64,000 nt of DNA from Thermosulfurimonas marina (GTDB taxonomy: Bacteria; Desulfobacterota; Thermodesulfobacteria; Thermodesulfobacteriales; Thermodesulfobacteriaceae): positions 806,001-870,000 of the forward strand of contig NZ_CP042909.1 in assembly GCF_012317585.1 (NCBI RefSeq), given 5' to 3'. Under the pieces are notes generated by a model. That model made no database searches, was not told where the DNA came from, and saw nothing but the letters and a program-made list of their open reading frames with translations. Numbering within the stretch: the first letter of the stretch is position 1; every line of letters begins with the position of its first letter. Below are positions 1 through 10,252 of this stretch, piece by piece. The position numbers and the translations under genes were made by a program.

Positions 1-1
1 T

Positions 2-922
2 CAGAAAAAACTGGGGCTTGAAAATTTTGTCCTTCTCCAGGTCTCCAACTCTCAGAACACTATGGAGATCGTCTGCACCTCCCCCCCAGGACTAGAGGTC
101 AATCCCGAGATCCTCTTTAATGCCTCCTTCTGTCGGGCCAAGCGTACGGGACATGTGGTGAGTTCCCTGGATCACAAAGGGATTTGTCCCCGGTTTCTCT
201 GGCCAGAGGAGGCCGATCATTACTGTATCCCCATGATGAGCGGAGGAGAGTGCATCGGGGTGGTCCAGTTCCTGCTTCCTCCGGAATATGCCGTAAGGAA
301 AGAGAAGAATCTCCACGAAAAGTTACGCATGGCCAACAGATACATCGAAGAGGCCGTCCCGGTAATTGAGGCCAAACGTTATGCCGCTTCCTTTAAGGAA
401 CAAAGCCTTAAAGACCCCCTCACCGAACTTTATAATCGCCGTTTCTTGGAGACGGCTATAGAAAGTTTAGTGGCTGGGGTCATGCGTCGCAAGACCACAC
501 TGGGAATCCTTATGGCCGATCTGGACTACTTCAAAGAGGTCAACGACAAATATGGACACGATGCCGGAGACCTCATTTTGAAAGAAACCGCCCAGATCTT
601 CAAGAAAAATGTACGCAATTCGGATCTAGTGGTCCGTTTCGGGGGGGAGGAATTCCTCATTCTCCTCATGGATACCCGGAATGGAGAATCGGTGAAGGTG
701 GCCGAAAAACTGCGCCGGGCGGTGGAGGCCCACGAATTCCACATCCGGGGAAATATCCTCCACAAGACGGTCTCCATCGGGGTGAGCGAATTTCCCACCG
801 ACGCCCAGGGGATCTGGGAGGCCATCAAGTACGCCGATGTAGCCCTTTACAAGGCCAAGGAGATGGGCCGCAACCGGGTGGTCCGTTTCACCCCCGATAT
901 GTGGCCCGCCGAAGAATACTAA
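2..922 (+). CDS. GAF-GGDEF diguanylate cyclase, 5' end cut by window
   Basis: The frame is open to the left edge, so the true start lies upstream; the first in-window ATG is at 62. The N-terminal part resembles the end of a GAF sensor domain. A full GGDEF domain follows, with the DPLTxLxNRR entry motif, the metal-binding DLDYFKxVND segment and active-site GGEEF, predicting synthesis of cyclic di-GMP from two GTP. An RNSD sequence sits exactly five residues before GGEEF, matching the RxxD inhibitory I-site, so product feedback is expected. The signal sensed is unknown. The next gene, ileS, is about 66 bases downstream on the same strand and is probably unrelated in function. Confidence 0.9.
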   Translation, partial: QKKLGLENFVLLQVSNSQNTMEIVCTSPPGLEVNPEILFNASFCRAKRTGHVVSSLDHKGICPRFLWPEEADHYCIPMMSGGECIGVVQFLLPPEYAVRKEKNLHEKLRMANRYIEEAVPVIEAKRYAASFKEQSLKDPLTELYNRRFLETAIESLVAGVMRRKTTLGILMADLDYFKEVNDKYGHDAGDLILKETAQIFKKNVRNSDLVVRFGGEEFLILLMDTRNGESVKVAEKLRRAVEAHEFHIRGNILHKTVSIGVSEFPTDAQGIWEAIKYADVALYKAKEMGRNRVVRFTPDMWPAEEY

Positions 923-988
923 CTCTCCTTGTCATAGCCCGTCTTCCCGGTTTAAGTTTGGGAAAGTCCCCAAGCGGAGGCGGTGCAT

Positions 989-3808
989 ATGGAGTGGAAA
1001 AAGACCCTCAATCTCCCGCAAACGGATTTTCCGATGAAAGGAAAGCTCCCCCAGCGGGAGCCGGAATTCCTGCGCTTTTGGGAATCCCTTAAACTCTACC
1101 AAAAGCTCAACCAGCGGGAAGGCCCTCTTTTCGTCCTCCATGACGGCCCTCCTTACGCCAACGGGCGCATCCACATGGGCACCGCCTTAAACAAGGTCTT
1201 GAAAGACATCATCCTTAAGAGCCGGCGCATGATGGGCTTCCGGGCCCCTTATGTCCCGGGGTGGGACTGCCACGGTTTGCCCATTGAGCTCAATGTAGAG
1301 CGGGAACTGGGAGTGCGCCGGGGAGAACTTCCCAAAAACGAGATCCGGCAACACTGCCGGGCCTATGCCGAACGCTTCATCCACATCCAGCGGGAGGAAT
1401 TCCGCCGGCTGGGGGTCCTCGGCGACTGGGAGAATCCTTACCTCACCATGAGTCCGGACTACGAGGCTACCATCGCCCGGGAGTTCGTGCGTTTCCTCTC
1501 CTCAGGACAGGTCTACCGGCGCAAAAAGCCCGTTTTCTGGTGCACCCACTGCGTAACCGCCCTGGCGGAGGCCGAAGTAGAGTATTACGATCACCGCTCC
1601 CCCTCCGTTTATGTAAAATTTCCTCTGGCCAAGGACGCCCTTGAAGCCCTGGGACTTTCTGAGCCGGCTGCGGTCCTCATCTGGACCACCACCCCTTGGA
1701 CCCTTCCGGCTAATCTAGCCGTAGCCCTCCATCCGGAATTCGACTACGTGCTGGTGCGCTGGCCCGGAGAGGAACCCTTGCTTCTGGCCGAAGGTCGCCT
1801 TTCGGCCCTTTGTGCGGAGCTTTCCCGGGACCTTCCCGAGATCCTCCTCCGGGTAGATCCGCGAAAGCTCGAGGGCCGGCATGCCCAACACCCCTTCTAC
1901 GAAAGGGAAAGCCTTTTCATCCTGGCCGACTACGTAACCCTGGAGGCAGGAACGGGTTGCGTGCACATCGCTCCCGGCCACGGAGAAGAGGACTACGAAA
2001 GCGGTCTGCGCTACGGGCTGGAGGTTTACTCTCCGGTAGACGACACCGGGCACTTCCTCCCCGACCTTCCCCTTTTCGGGGGCCTTAAGATCTGGAAGGC
2101 CAATCCGCGCATCCTGGACCTCCTCCGGAAAAAAGGGCGGCTCCTTTTCGCCGAGGAGATCACCCACAGCTATCCCCACTGCTGGCGCTGCAAGAAACCG
2201 GTGATCTTTCGGGCCACCGAACAGTGGTTTATCTCCATGGAAGCAAAAGGCTTGAGGGAAAAGGCCCTACGGGCCATCGAGGAGGTACGCTGGATTCCTC
2301 GCTGGGGACGCGAACGAATCCGGGGGATGGTGGAAAAACGACCGGACTGGTGTCTTTCCCGACAGAGGGCCTGGGGGGTTCCCCTCACCGTCTTTACCTG
2401 CACCTCCTGCGGGGAAATCCTGCGCGAGGAAAAATACTACGCCAAAGTCCTTTCCCTTTTCGAAAAGGAGGGCACGGATCCCTGGTTCGAAAGGTCGGCG
2501 GCGGAACTCCTTCCCGAAGGGACCCGGTGTCCGGCCTGCGGGGGGACGGATTTTCGCAAAGAGGAAGACATCCTGGACGTCTGGTTCGACTCCGGGGTCT
2601 CCTTTGCCGCGGTCCTCGAAAGACGCCCGGAGCTTTCCTTCCCCGCAGACCTCTATCTCGAAGGCTCGGACCAGCACCGGGGCTGGTTCCAGAGTTCGCT
2701 CCTCTGTGCGGTGGGCACTCGAGGAAAGGCCCCCTACAAGGCGGTTCTCACCCACGGTTTCGTGGTGGACGGCCAGGGACGCAAGATGTCCAAGAGCTTG
2801 GGCAACGTCATCCACCCCCAGGACATTATCGAGCGCTACGGGGCGGAGATCTTGCGCCTCTGGGTGGCCTCCGAAGACTATCGGGAAGACATCCGCCTTT
2901 CCGAGGAAATCCTCCGGCGCCTGGTGGAGGCCTATCGCAAGATCCGCAACACCGGTCGCTACCTTTTAGGGGTCCTCTACGACTTCGACCCCGAAAGACA
3001 CCTCCTTTCCTGGGAGGAGCTTCCGGAATTCGAACGCTACCTACTTTTCCGCCTGGGAGAGGTCATCCGTCGCGTACGCCGGGCCTATGAGGAATACGAA
3101 TTCCATATCGCGGTCCAGGAGATCCACCGCTTCTGTGTGGTAGAACTTTCGGCGCTTTCCATCGACATCAATCGGGACCGACTTTACTGCGAACATCCGG
3201 ACTCCCCCCGGCGACGGGCGGCCCAGACCGCCCTCTACCATGCGCTTGAGGCCCTGGTGCGGCTCGCGGCCCCCATCCTTTCCTTTACCGCCGAAGACCT
3301 CTATCAACACTTTCCTTTTCCTCGAAAGACGGAAAGCGTACACCTCCTTTCCTTTCCTGAGGTAACCTGGCCGGATCCCGGCCCGGAATTTGCACAGCGC
3401 TGGGAAAAATTGCTCTCCCTTCGGGGAGAGATCACCCGGGCCCTGGAAATAGCCCGCAAGGACAAGGACCTCATCGGAAATTCTCTAGAGGCCCAGGTCC
3501 TGGCCCGGGTACCCGGAGATCTGCAGGAATTTTTTACCGACCCCTCCTGGTGGGCCTACTTCACCATCGTTTCGGACTTTCGCCTAGCAGACCAACTTCC
3601 GGACCCTGAAGAGGGAGAAGTCCTTTACCGGAGCGAGGAGTTTCCGGGCTTGGAGATCCTGGTGTGCCGGGCCCCAGGGGCCAAGTGCGAAAGATGCTGG
3701 CAGTGGCGGGAGGAAGTCGGTCGGCAGGAGATCCCCGGGCTCTGTGGCCGCTGCGCGGAGGTGGTCCGGAGACTCCGGGAGGAGGGAAGACTTAAGGAGG
3801 AGGCGTGA
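989..3808 (+). CDS. ileS: Isoleucyl-tRNA synthetase
   Basis: Charges tRNA-Ile with isoleucine in the cytoplasm. From ATG 989 it is 939 residues, normal for bacterial IleS. The HIGH-type motif appears as HMGT near residue 62 and KMSKS begins at Lys599. A Cys-rich insert (CTSCG...CPACGG) and a C-terminal CERCW...CGRC zinc site are present. A GTG at 983 is also in frame, but GGAGG at 976-980 is only 2 nt from it and 8 nt from ATG 989, so 989 is preferred. The stop overlaps the GTG start of lspA. I saw no T-box-like leader in the short upstream gap. Confidence 0.97.
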   Translation: MEWKKTLNLPQTDFPMKGKLPQREPEFLRFWESLKLYQKLNQREGPLFVLHDGPPYANGRIHMGTALNKVLKDIILKSRRMMGFRAPYVPGWDCHGLPIELNVERELGVRRGELPKNEIRQHCRAYAERFIHIQREEFRRLGVLGDWENPYLTMSPDYEATIAREFVRFLSSGQVYRRKKPVFWCTHCVTALAEAEVEYYDHRSPSVYVKFPLAKDALEALGLSEPAAVLIWTTTPWTLPANLAVALHPEFDYVLVRWPGEEPLLLAEGRLSALCAELSRDLPEILLRVDPRKLEGRHAQHPFYERESLFILADYVTLEAGTGCVHIAPGHGEEDYESGLRYGLEVYSPVDDTGHFLPDLPLFGGLKIWKANPRILDLLRKKGRLLFAEEITHSYPHCWRCKKPVIFRATEQWFISMEAKGLREKALRAIEEVRWIPRWGRERIRGMVEKRPDWCLSRQRAWGVPLTVFTCTSCGEILREEKYYAKVLSLFEKEGTDPWFERSAAELLPEGTRCPACGGTDFRKEEDILDVWFDSGVSFAAVLERRPELSFPADLYLEGSDQHRGWFQSSLLCAVGTRGKAPYKAVLTHGFVVDGQGRKMSKSLGNVIHPQDIIERYGAEILRLWVASEDYREDIRLSEEILRRLVEAYRKIRNTGRYLLGVLYDFDPERHLLSWEELPEFERYLLFRLGEVIRRVRRAYEEYEFHIAVQEIHRFCVVELSALSIDINRDRLYCEHPDSPRRRAAQTALYHALEALVRLAAPILSFTAEDLYQHFPFPRKTESVHLLSFPEVTWPDPGPEFAQRWEKLLSLRGEITRALEIARKDKDLIGNSLEAQVLARVPGDLQEFFTDPSWWAYFTIVSDFRLADQLPDPEEGEVLYRSEEFPGLEILVCRAPGAKCERCWQWREEVGRQEIPGLCGRCAEVVRRLREEGRLKEEA

Positions 3809-4236
3809 TTCCTCTCCTGGCCTTTGCGGTCGCGGCCTTGGATCTCTTGACCAAATATCTCCTGGACCGGGGGCTTCCCCCGGAGGGACTTCCCTTGATC
3901 CCGGGATTTCTTTCTCTGGTCAAGGTGCGCAACCAGGGGATCGCCTTTGGGCTCTTTCGTGAGGCCTCTTTGGGGCTCTTTTGGACCCTGGCGGGACTGG
4001 CCGTGGCCGGGCTTATCCTCTGGCTGGGCCGAACCGAAAAAGATAGAGGAAAGAGGGTGGCCCTGGGGCTGATAGCCGGGGGGGCCTTGGGGAACGGAAT
4101 TGATCGGCTGTGGCACGGGGCGGTCTTTGATTTCGTGGATCTTCATCTGGGCCCCTATCACTGGCCGGCCTTTAACCTGGCCGATGCGGCCATCGTCCTG
4201 GGACTTCTTCTCTACCTTTTGAGGTGGAAGGCTTGA
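3805..4236 (+). CDS. lspA: Lipoprotein signal peptidase II
   Basis: Inner-membrane aspartyl protease that cleaves signal peptides from prolipoproteins after lipid attachment. It has 143 residues and about four hydrophobic segments. The two catalytic-Asp motifs are visible as NGIDRLW and FNLADA. It starts with GTG inside a GTGA overlap with the ileS stop, implying translational coupling; ileS-lspA is a common bacterial gene order. RlpA at 17802, a predicted lipoprotein, would be one substrate. Confidence 0.95.
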   Translation: MIPLLAFAVAALDLLTKYLLDRGLPPEGLPLIPGFLSLVKVRNQGIAFGLFREASLGLFWTLAGLAVAGLILWLGRTEKDRGKRVALGLIAGGALGNGIDRLWHGAVFDFVDLHLGPYHWPAFNLADAAIVLGLLLYLLRWKA

Positions 4237-6131
4237 GGGTTCATCTGCGACTTTACTGGCATCCCCATCTCCTCCGATATCTCTTTCCCGGACGAGAACT
4301 CGACTTTCGGACCCTGGCCGAACGTTATCTCCTGCGGGCCCTTCCTCGAGCCGGAGAAGGTTTCCTCTTTGACCCCACCCGTCTTTCAGACCTCGAAAAG
4401 GGCCTTTCTGAGCTCCGCAAACTCTTTGAGAGTTCTCTGGGAGAGGCCCCCCTTCCTTTCACCCTGGCCCCAGAGGGCTCCCCAGGACCCTGGCTGCGTC
4501 CGGGACTTCTCTATCTTCCCCGGGAAATGGAGCCTGCCCTACGGGAGGCCCGTGGGGGGCTGGATTCCCTGATCAAGGCCACCAGGGCCGGTCGCCTTCT
4601 GGAGGTCACCCTTCCGGCAGCTACCCGTCCGCAGACCCTGCTTGAGGTGAGAGATCTTTTCTGGGTGGGGGAGAGCAGGCCCTGCTTTTATTGCGGTCTC
4701 CCCTGGCACGCATCCGCCCGCTGTCCGGCCCTGAAGGAAACGGTCCCCGGAGGTGGTCTCCGAGGATATCTCTCCGCCCCGCTTCACGAACTGGCTAAAA
4801 CCCTCAACCAGAAGATCCTTTCCCGAGAGCTCTCCGCCCCGGAACTTCAGGGACTCTACGGCCGCTTTTTCTACTTCTTGCCGCTTTTTCTGCGCCCGGT
4901 CTTTCACAAGAATTTCCATCAATTTTCCCAGCTCACCCCAGGCCAGGAAGTCCCCGGAAGGGGAGGGCCGGTCCAGATCGCCCTGGAACTTTTAGCGCAC
5001 CAGGAAATCGATGAGGCCGAAAGACGATTGCTCGCCGCGGAAGGAGCCGGCCCGGAGGTCCTCTTGGCCCTGGTCCAGGTGGCCCTTCTTAAAGGAGAGT
5101 ACGACCGGGCCCTTTACCATTTTGAAGAGCTGGACCTGGAGGAGGCTTCTCCCCTCCTTCGGGCCACGGCCCTCCTCTGGCGGGCCCGGCTCTCTGAAAC
5201 ACAAGGGGACTACGCCTCGGCCGAACGCCTCTACGGAGAGGCCCAGAGGGCGGATCCCTCCTTTTTTCCGGCGGCCTTTCACCGCCTCCGAGTCTCCTTC
5301 TTTTACGGCACCCCAGAGACCCGCACCCTGGAACGTCTAAAGCCCCTTCTGGCCCAGCCCTTGATCTTCCTTTACGCCTTTCTGGAACCCACGGCCATCC
5401 TCTGGGAGAAGGCCCTGGAAAAAACCCTCTTGCAACTCCTCGAAGACAAGCAGGCCGAGGCCTTGGCCCGTCTGCGGGAGGCCGAAGATCACCTACACGC
5501 CTTAAAAACCATCCTTTCTGAGGAGGAAAGAAACTCTCTGGAGGAAACTTTAAGAACCCTCCGGGAGACCATCTACAGCGGAGTCTATGCGGAACTGGAA
5601 AGGACCGCCCTCAAGGCCGCGGAGTTGGCCCTGGAACTTCAGGGCTACGCCTACCGCAAGATTCGAGAACTGAAAGACCGCCTTTCCGAATTTTACCATC
5701 GTTACTGGCACCTCAAGCGCTACTGGAGCCGTTATCCCTACCGGACCGAGGCCCCAGGCTTTGGAAAAAAACTCCGGGAGGTAGGCGAACGGCTCACCCG
5801 GATCGAACACCGTCTGGACCGCGACCCGGCCAAAGAATTCAAACCCCTCCTGGAAGAGACGGCCCAGGTGGCGGCCGACCTGGAGGCCCTGGAGAAGGAA
5901 AAGGAGCGGCTGGAGGCCTTCTGGCTCTTCCGAAGACAGCTAGCCTTCTTTCTCAAATTCTTCCTCTTAGGGGAGACCTTGCTTTTCCTCTTCTTCTTTT
6001 CCCTTCCGGACTTTTTGTCTTCGGTCTTCCCCGAGGCCCTCGTTCGCTACTCCTTCAGTCTTTCTACCTTTCTCTGGCTTTCGGTGGGCCTCTTCTTCTT
6101 AAGCCTTCTGGCCGCCCTTTCCCGCCGCTGA
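4224..6131 (+). CDS. TPR-like membrane protein with CCHC zinc knuckle
   Basis: I do not recognise a named family. The 635-residue product has, in order: an alpha/beta-looking N-terminus, a Cys-X2-Cys-X4-His-X4-Cys cluster (C154, C157, H162, C167), TPR-like helical repeats about 250-370, a long charged probably coiled-coil region about 400-570, and two hydrophobic segments near the C-terminus ending in short basic residues. A tail-anchored protein with a large cytoplasmic domain is likely. GTG 4224 gives the longest frame, but TTG 4233, which overlaps the lspA TGA and has GAGGTGG five bases upstream, may be the real start. It probably shares the ileS-lspA transcript. Confidence 0.8.
   Translation: MEGLRVHLRLYWHPHLLRYLFPGRELDFRTLAERYLLRALPRAGEGFLFDPTRLSDLEKGLSELRKLFESSLGEAPLPFTLAPEGSPGPWLRPGLLYLPREMEPALREARGGLDSLIKATRAGRLLEVTLPAATRPQTLLEVRDLFWVGESRPCFYCGLPWHASARCPALKETVPGGGLRGYLSAPLHELAKTLNQKILSRELSAPELQGLYGRFFYFLPLFLRPVFHKNFHQFSQLTPGQEVPGRGGPVQIALELLAHQEIDEAERRLLAAEGAGPEVLLALVQVALLKGEYDRALYHFEELDLEEASPLLRATALLWRARLSETQGDYASAERLYGEAQRADPSFFPAAFHRLRVSFFYGTPETRTLERLKPLLAQPLIFLYAFLEPTAILWEKALEKTLLQLLEDKQAEALARLREAEDHLHALKTILSEEERNSLEETLRTLRETIYSGVYAELERTALKAAELALELQGYAYRKIRELKDRLSEFYHRYWHLKRYWSRYPYRTEAPGFGKKLREVGERLTRIEHRLDRDPAKEFKPLLEETAQVAADLEALEKEKERLEAFWLFRRQLAFFLKFFLLGETLLFLFFFSLPDFLSSVFPEALVRYSFSLSTFLWLSVGLFFLSLLAALSRR
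4683..4724 (+). other. CX2CX4HX4C zinc-knuckle coding segment
   Basis: Codons 154-167 of the preceding gene encode CFYCGLPWHASARC. Its Cys/His spacing is exactly that of retroviral nucleocapsid zinc knuckles, including an aromatic after the first Cys and Gly after the second. Such motifs usually bind one zinc and often contact single-stranded nucleic acid; the latter is only inference here. Confidence 0.7.
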
Positions 6132-6139
6132 CCCCCCTC

Positions 6140-6167
6140 TTGCAACCCCGGCGACGGTGATTATATT
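6140..6167 (+). promoter_or_regulatory. Housekeeping-type promoter for groS-groL
   Basis: TTGCAA (-35, 6140-6145) and TATATT (-10, 6162-6167) are separated by 16 bases. The -10 box runs into the left arm of the CIRCE element, so repressor binding would block polymerase. Confidence 0.7.
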
Positions 6168-6192
6168 AGCAGCCGAACTTCGAGAGTGCTAA
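6166..6192 (+). promoter_or_regulatory. CIRCE operator (HrcA binding site)
   Basis: TTAGCAGCC, nine spacer bases, then GAGTGCTAA. The right arm is a perfect match to the CIRCE consensus; the left arm differs at two positions (consensus TTAGCACTC). Its place between the -10 box and groS is the classic HrcA arrangement, giving heat-inducible chaperonin expression. hrcA is not in this window. Confidence 0.88.
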
Positions 6193-6222
6193 TAACAAAT
6201 CCATTTTAAGGAGGGGGTTGTT

Positions 6223-6513
6223 ATGAAGATCAAACCGCTTCACGATCGTATTTTGGTCAAGCGCTTGGAAGAAGAGGAAAAGACGGAGTCGGGGATCATC
6301 ATTCCAGACACCGCCAAAGAGAAGCCGGTCATGGGAAAGGTGATCGCCGTAGGTGACGGGCGCATCCTGGAAAACGGTCAAAAGCAGCCCCTGGCGGTCA
6401 AGGAAGGGGACAAGATCCTTTTCGGAAAGTATGCGGGCACCGAGGTCAAGATCAAGGGTGAGGAATACCTCATCATGCGTGAGGACGACGTTTTGGCCAT
6501 TATTGAAGAATAA
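6223..6513 (+). CDS. groS: Co-chaperonin GroES
   Basis: Heptameric 10-kDa lid of the GroEL folding chamber, cytoplasmic. It is 96 residues, full length, opening with [14 protein letters not shown] and containing the mobile-loop [14 protein letters not shown] typical of the family. A strong ribosome site (AAGGAGGGGG) precedes the ATG. It is co-transcribed with groL, which starts 31 bases after its stop, under the CIRCE-controlled promoter. Confidence 0.98.
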   Translation: MKIKPLHDRILVKRLEEEEKTESGIIIPDTAKEKPVMGKVIAVGDGRILENGQKQPLAVKEGDKILFGKYAGTEVKIKGEEYLIMREDDVLAIIEE

Positions 6514-6529
6514 AAACCCAAAATTCTGA

Positions 6530-8170
<1,641 letters not shown>

Positions 8171-8190
8171 GGAGATCTCCTAAGGGATCT

Positions 8191-8220
8191 AAAGGGCGGG
8201 CTGTGGCCCGCCCTTTTTTA
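8191..8220 (+). terminator. Rho-independent terminator after groL
   Basis: Stem GGGCGGGC / GCCCGCCC (8194-8201 with 8206-8213), loop TGTG, extended by A-T pairs and followed by a run of seven T. Confidence 0.92.
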
Positions 8221-8255
8221 TTGGTCCTTAATCCGGGTAAAGGTAAAATGTATTT

Positions 8256-9620
8256 ATGCGGCGGGTCCTTCTTTTGATCCTTTTATTTTTTTGGGCCCTT
8301 CCGGCCCTGGCCCTCATGAGCCCGGAAGAGGAGGCCGAGCTGGGCCAGAAGATCCTCTCGGAGATCCGGGCCCAGGCCCAGATCATTGAAGATCCGGAAA
8401 TCACCCAGTACTTAGAACGTATCGGACACCGGCTCCTGCGCCAGGCTGGCCCCCACTACTTTCCCTTCCGCTTCTTGGTCCTGAAGGACAGTTCCCTTAA
8501 CGCCTTTGCTCTTCCCGGAGGGTATATCTTCTTCACCTCCGGCCTGATCGAGGAGGTGGACCGCGAAGACGAACTGGCCGCGGTCATGGCTCACGAAATG
8601 GCCCACGTGCAGGCACGCCATGTGGCCCGGCGGCTTGAGGCCTTAAAACGGCTCCAGATCGCCACCGCCGGCCTTTCCCTAGCCGGCCTCCTCCTGGGAG
8701 GAGGAAAAGCCGGAAGCGCCGTGGCCGTCACCTCCTCGGCCCTGGCCCTTACCCGGGCCCTGGCCTACAGCCGAGCCGACGAAGAAGAAGCCGACCGTTT
8801 GGGCTTTGAATACCTGGTGAAGGCAGGCTACGATCCCGCGGCCTTTCTCTCCATCCTGGAGAAGATCACCCGGCACCGCTGGCTTCTTACGGAAACTGGC
8901 CCCAATTACCTTCTCACCCATCCTGCTCCCCCGGAACGGATTACCTATCTCGAAAACCTGGTGCGGCGCTACCCCTCCCCCAAGAAAACCTCTGGGGACC
9001 CCCTATATCTTCGCCGACTCCAGGTACGCCTCAAAGTCCTCACCCACGACCCCGGCACTTTAGTGGTCCGTTATCGGGAGGCCCTGAAGCTCTCCGAGGA
9101 TCCCATGCTCCATTACGGCCTGGGATTGGCCCTGGCCCGGAGCCGCTTCTTTAACGAGGCCCTCCACGAACTCTCCCGAGTGGTCCAGGCCTTTCCAGAC
9201 CGGGATTATTTCCGCCTGGATCTGGCCCAGGTCTATTTCGAGGCCGGACGCTACCGGGAGGCCGAGGCCTGGCTTAAGGACTATCTCTCGCGCCATCCGG
9301 GAAATCTCCGGGCCCGCTGGCTTTTGGCCCGCACCTATCAGGAACTCCGCCGCCCAAAGGAGGCCCTTTCCGCCTTTGAGGCCCTAGCCGAAAAGCTTTC
9401 CGATCTTCCCGAATTTCACTATCACTATGGACGCCTCCTTTCGGAAACCGGCCATGAAGGCCGGGCCCACTACCAGTTTGGCCGCTACTTCGCCCTTAAA
9501 GGGGACCTCCGGGTGGCCCGGTATCACTACCGCCAGGCCCTGAAATATCTTCCCGCAAAAGACCCCCTGAGAGAGGAAATTGCCCGGAAGCTCAAGGCGC
9601 TGGATTCCCATAAATCTTGA
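8256..9620 (+). CDS. M48 zinc metalloprotease with TPR tail (BepA-like)
   Basis: Exported protease of the BepA/LoiP type that probably handles outer-membrane protein quality control in the periplasm. The 454-residue product starts with a clear signal peptide (MRRVLLLILLFFWALPALA). The zinc/catalytic site HEMAH is at residues 113-117 and the third-ligand region (Ser-Arg-Ala-Asp-Glu-Glu-Glu-Ala-Asp) lies about 60 residues later. The C-terminal half from about 260 is TPR-like, as in BepA. It follows the groL terminator, so it is a separate unit. Substrate is not known. Confidence 0.92.
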   Translation: MRRVLLLILLFFWALPALALMSPEEEAELGQKILSEIRAQAQIIEDPEITQYLERIGHRLLRQAGPHYFPFRFLVLKDSSLNAFALPGGYIFFTSGLIEEVDREDELAAVMAHEMAHVQARHVARRLEALKRLQIATAGLSLAGLLLGGGKAGSAVAVTSSALALTRALAYSRADEEEADRLGFEYLVKAGYDPAAFLSILEKITRHRWLLTETGPNYLLTHPAPPERITYLENLVRRYPSPKKTSGDPLYLRRLQVRLKVLTHDPGTLVVRYREALKLSEDPMLHYGLGLALARSRFFNEALHELSRVVQAFPDRDYFRLDLAQVYFEAGRYREAEAWLKDYLSRHPGNLRARWLLARTYQELRRPKEALSAFEALAEKLSDLPEFHYHYGRLLSETGHEGRAHYQFGRYFALKGDLRVARYHYRQALKYLPAKDPLREEIARKLKALDSHKS

Positions 9621-9652
9621 TTTTTTCCGATATTTTAGGTAGGTAAAGTATA

Positions 9653-10252
9653 ATGTTCATAGGTTTGCTTTTTGTGGCCGGAGCCTATCTTCTGGGATCC
9701 ATCCCCTTTGCCCTGGTGGTGGCCCGGCCCTTCGGGATAGATCCCCGGCGGGCCGGCTCGGGGAATCCGGGGGCCACCAATGTGGCCCGGCTCTTGGGGA
9801 AAAAGTGGGGGGCCCTAGTCCTGGCCCTGGATCTGGGAAAAGCCCTCCTTCCCACCGCCTTGGCCCGGGCCTATCTTTCCGGGATTCCCGAGGGCCCCTG
9901 GTGGGTGGCGGCCACCGGTTTGGCGGCCTTTCTGGGGCATCTTTTTCCGGTCTGGCTGGGTTTCAGAGGAGGCAAGGGGGTGGCCAGCGCCGCCGGGGTA
10001 CTGGCCGTGCTCTGTCCCAAAGCCCTGGCCCTCCTTCTTCCGGTCTTTGTCCTGGCCGTAGCCCTTTCCGGATACGTCTCTGTGGGTTCCCTGGCCGCGG
10101 CGGCTTTGGCCCCGCTGGGGGTCAAATTCCTCTATCCGGAGCCCGCTTACTTCTGGATGACCCTCTCCATGGCTATTCTCATCTGGGTCAAACACCGGGC
10201 CAACCTCCAGCGCCTCCTGCGGGGCGAGGAAAAGAGCTGGCGGAGGGCCTAA
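9653..10252 (+). CDS. plsY: Acyl-phosphate:glycerol-3-phosphate acyltransferase
   Basis: Inner-membrane enzyme that adds the first acyl chain to glycerol-3-phosphate from acyl-phosphate, starting phospholipid synthesis. It is 199 residues with several TM helices. All three family motifs can be seen: the early GSIPFA segment, GSGNPGATNVAR near residue 40, and GFRGGKGVA near residue 105. AGGTAGGT lies upstream of the ATG. The stop is followed at once by the GTG start of the next gene, so the two are probably co-transcribed; PlsX is not seen nearby. Confidence 0.96.
   Translation: MFIGLLFVAGAYLLGSIPFALVVARPFGIDPRRAGSGNPGATNVARLLGKKWGALVLALDLGKALLPTALARAYLSGIPEGPWWVAATGLAAFLGHLFPVWLGFRGGKGVASAAGVLAVLCPKALALLLPVFVLAVALSGYVSVGSLAAAALAPLGVKFLYPEPAYFWMTLSMAILIWVKHRANLQRLLRGEEKSWRRA

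Noticed and set aside
9649..9654. TATAAT just before plsY
   Set aside because: It overlaps the plsY start codon, so transcription from it would begin inside the gene; no -35 match.
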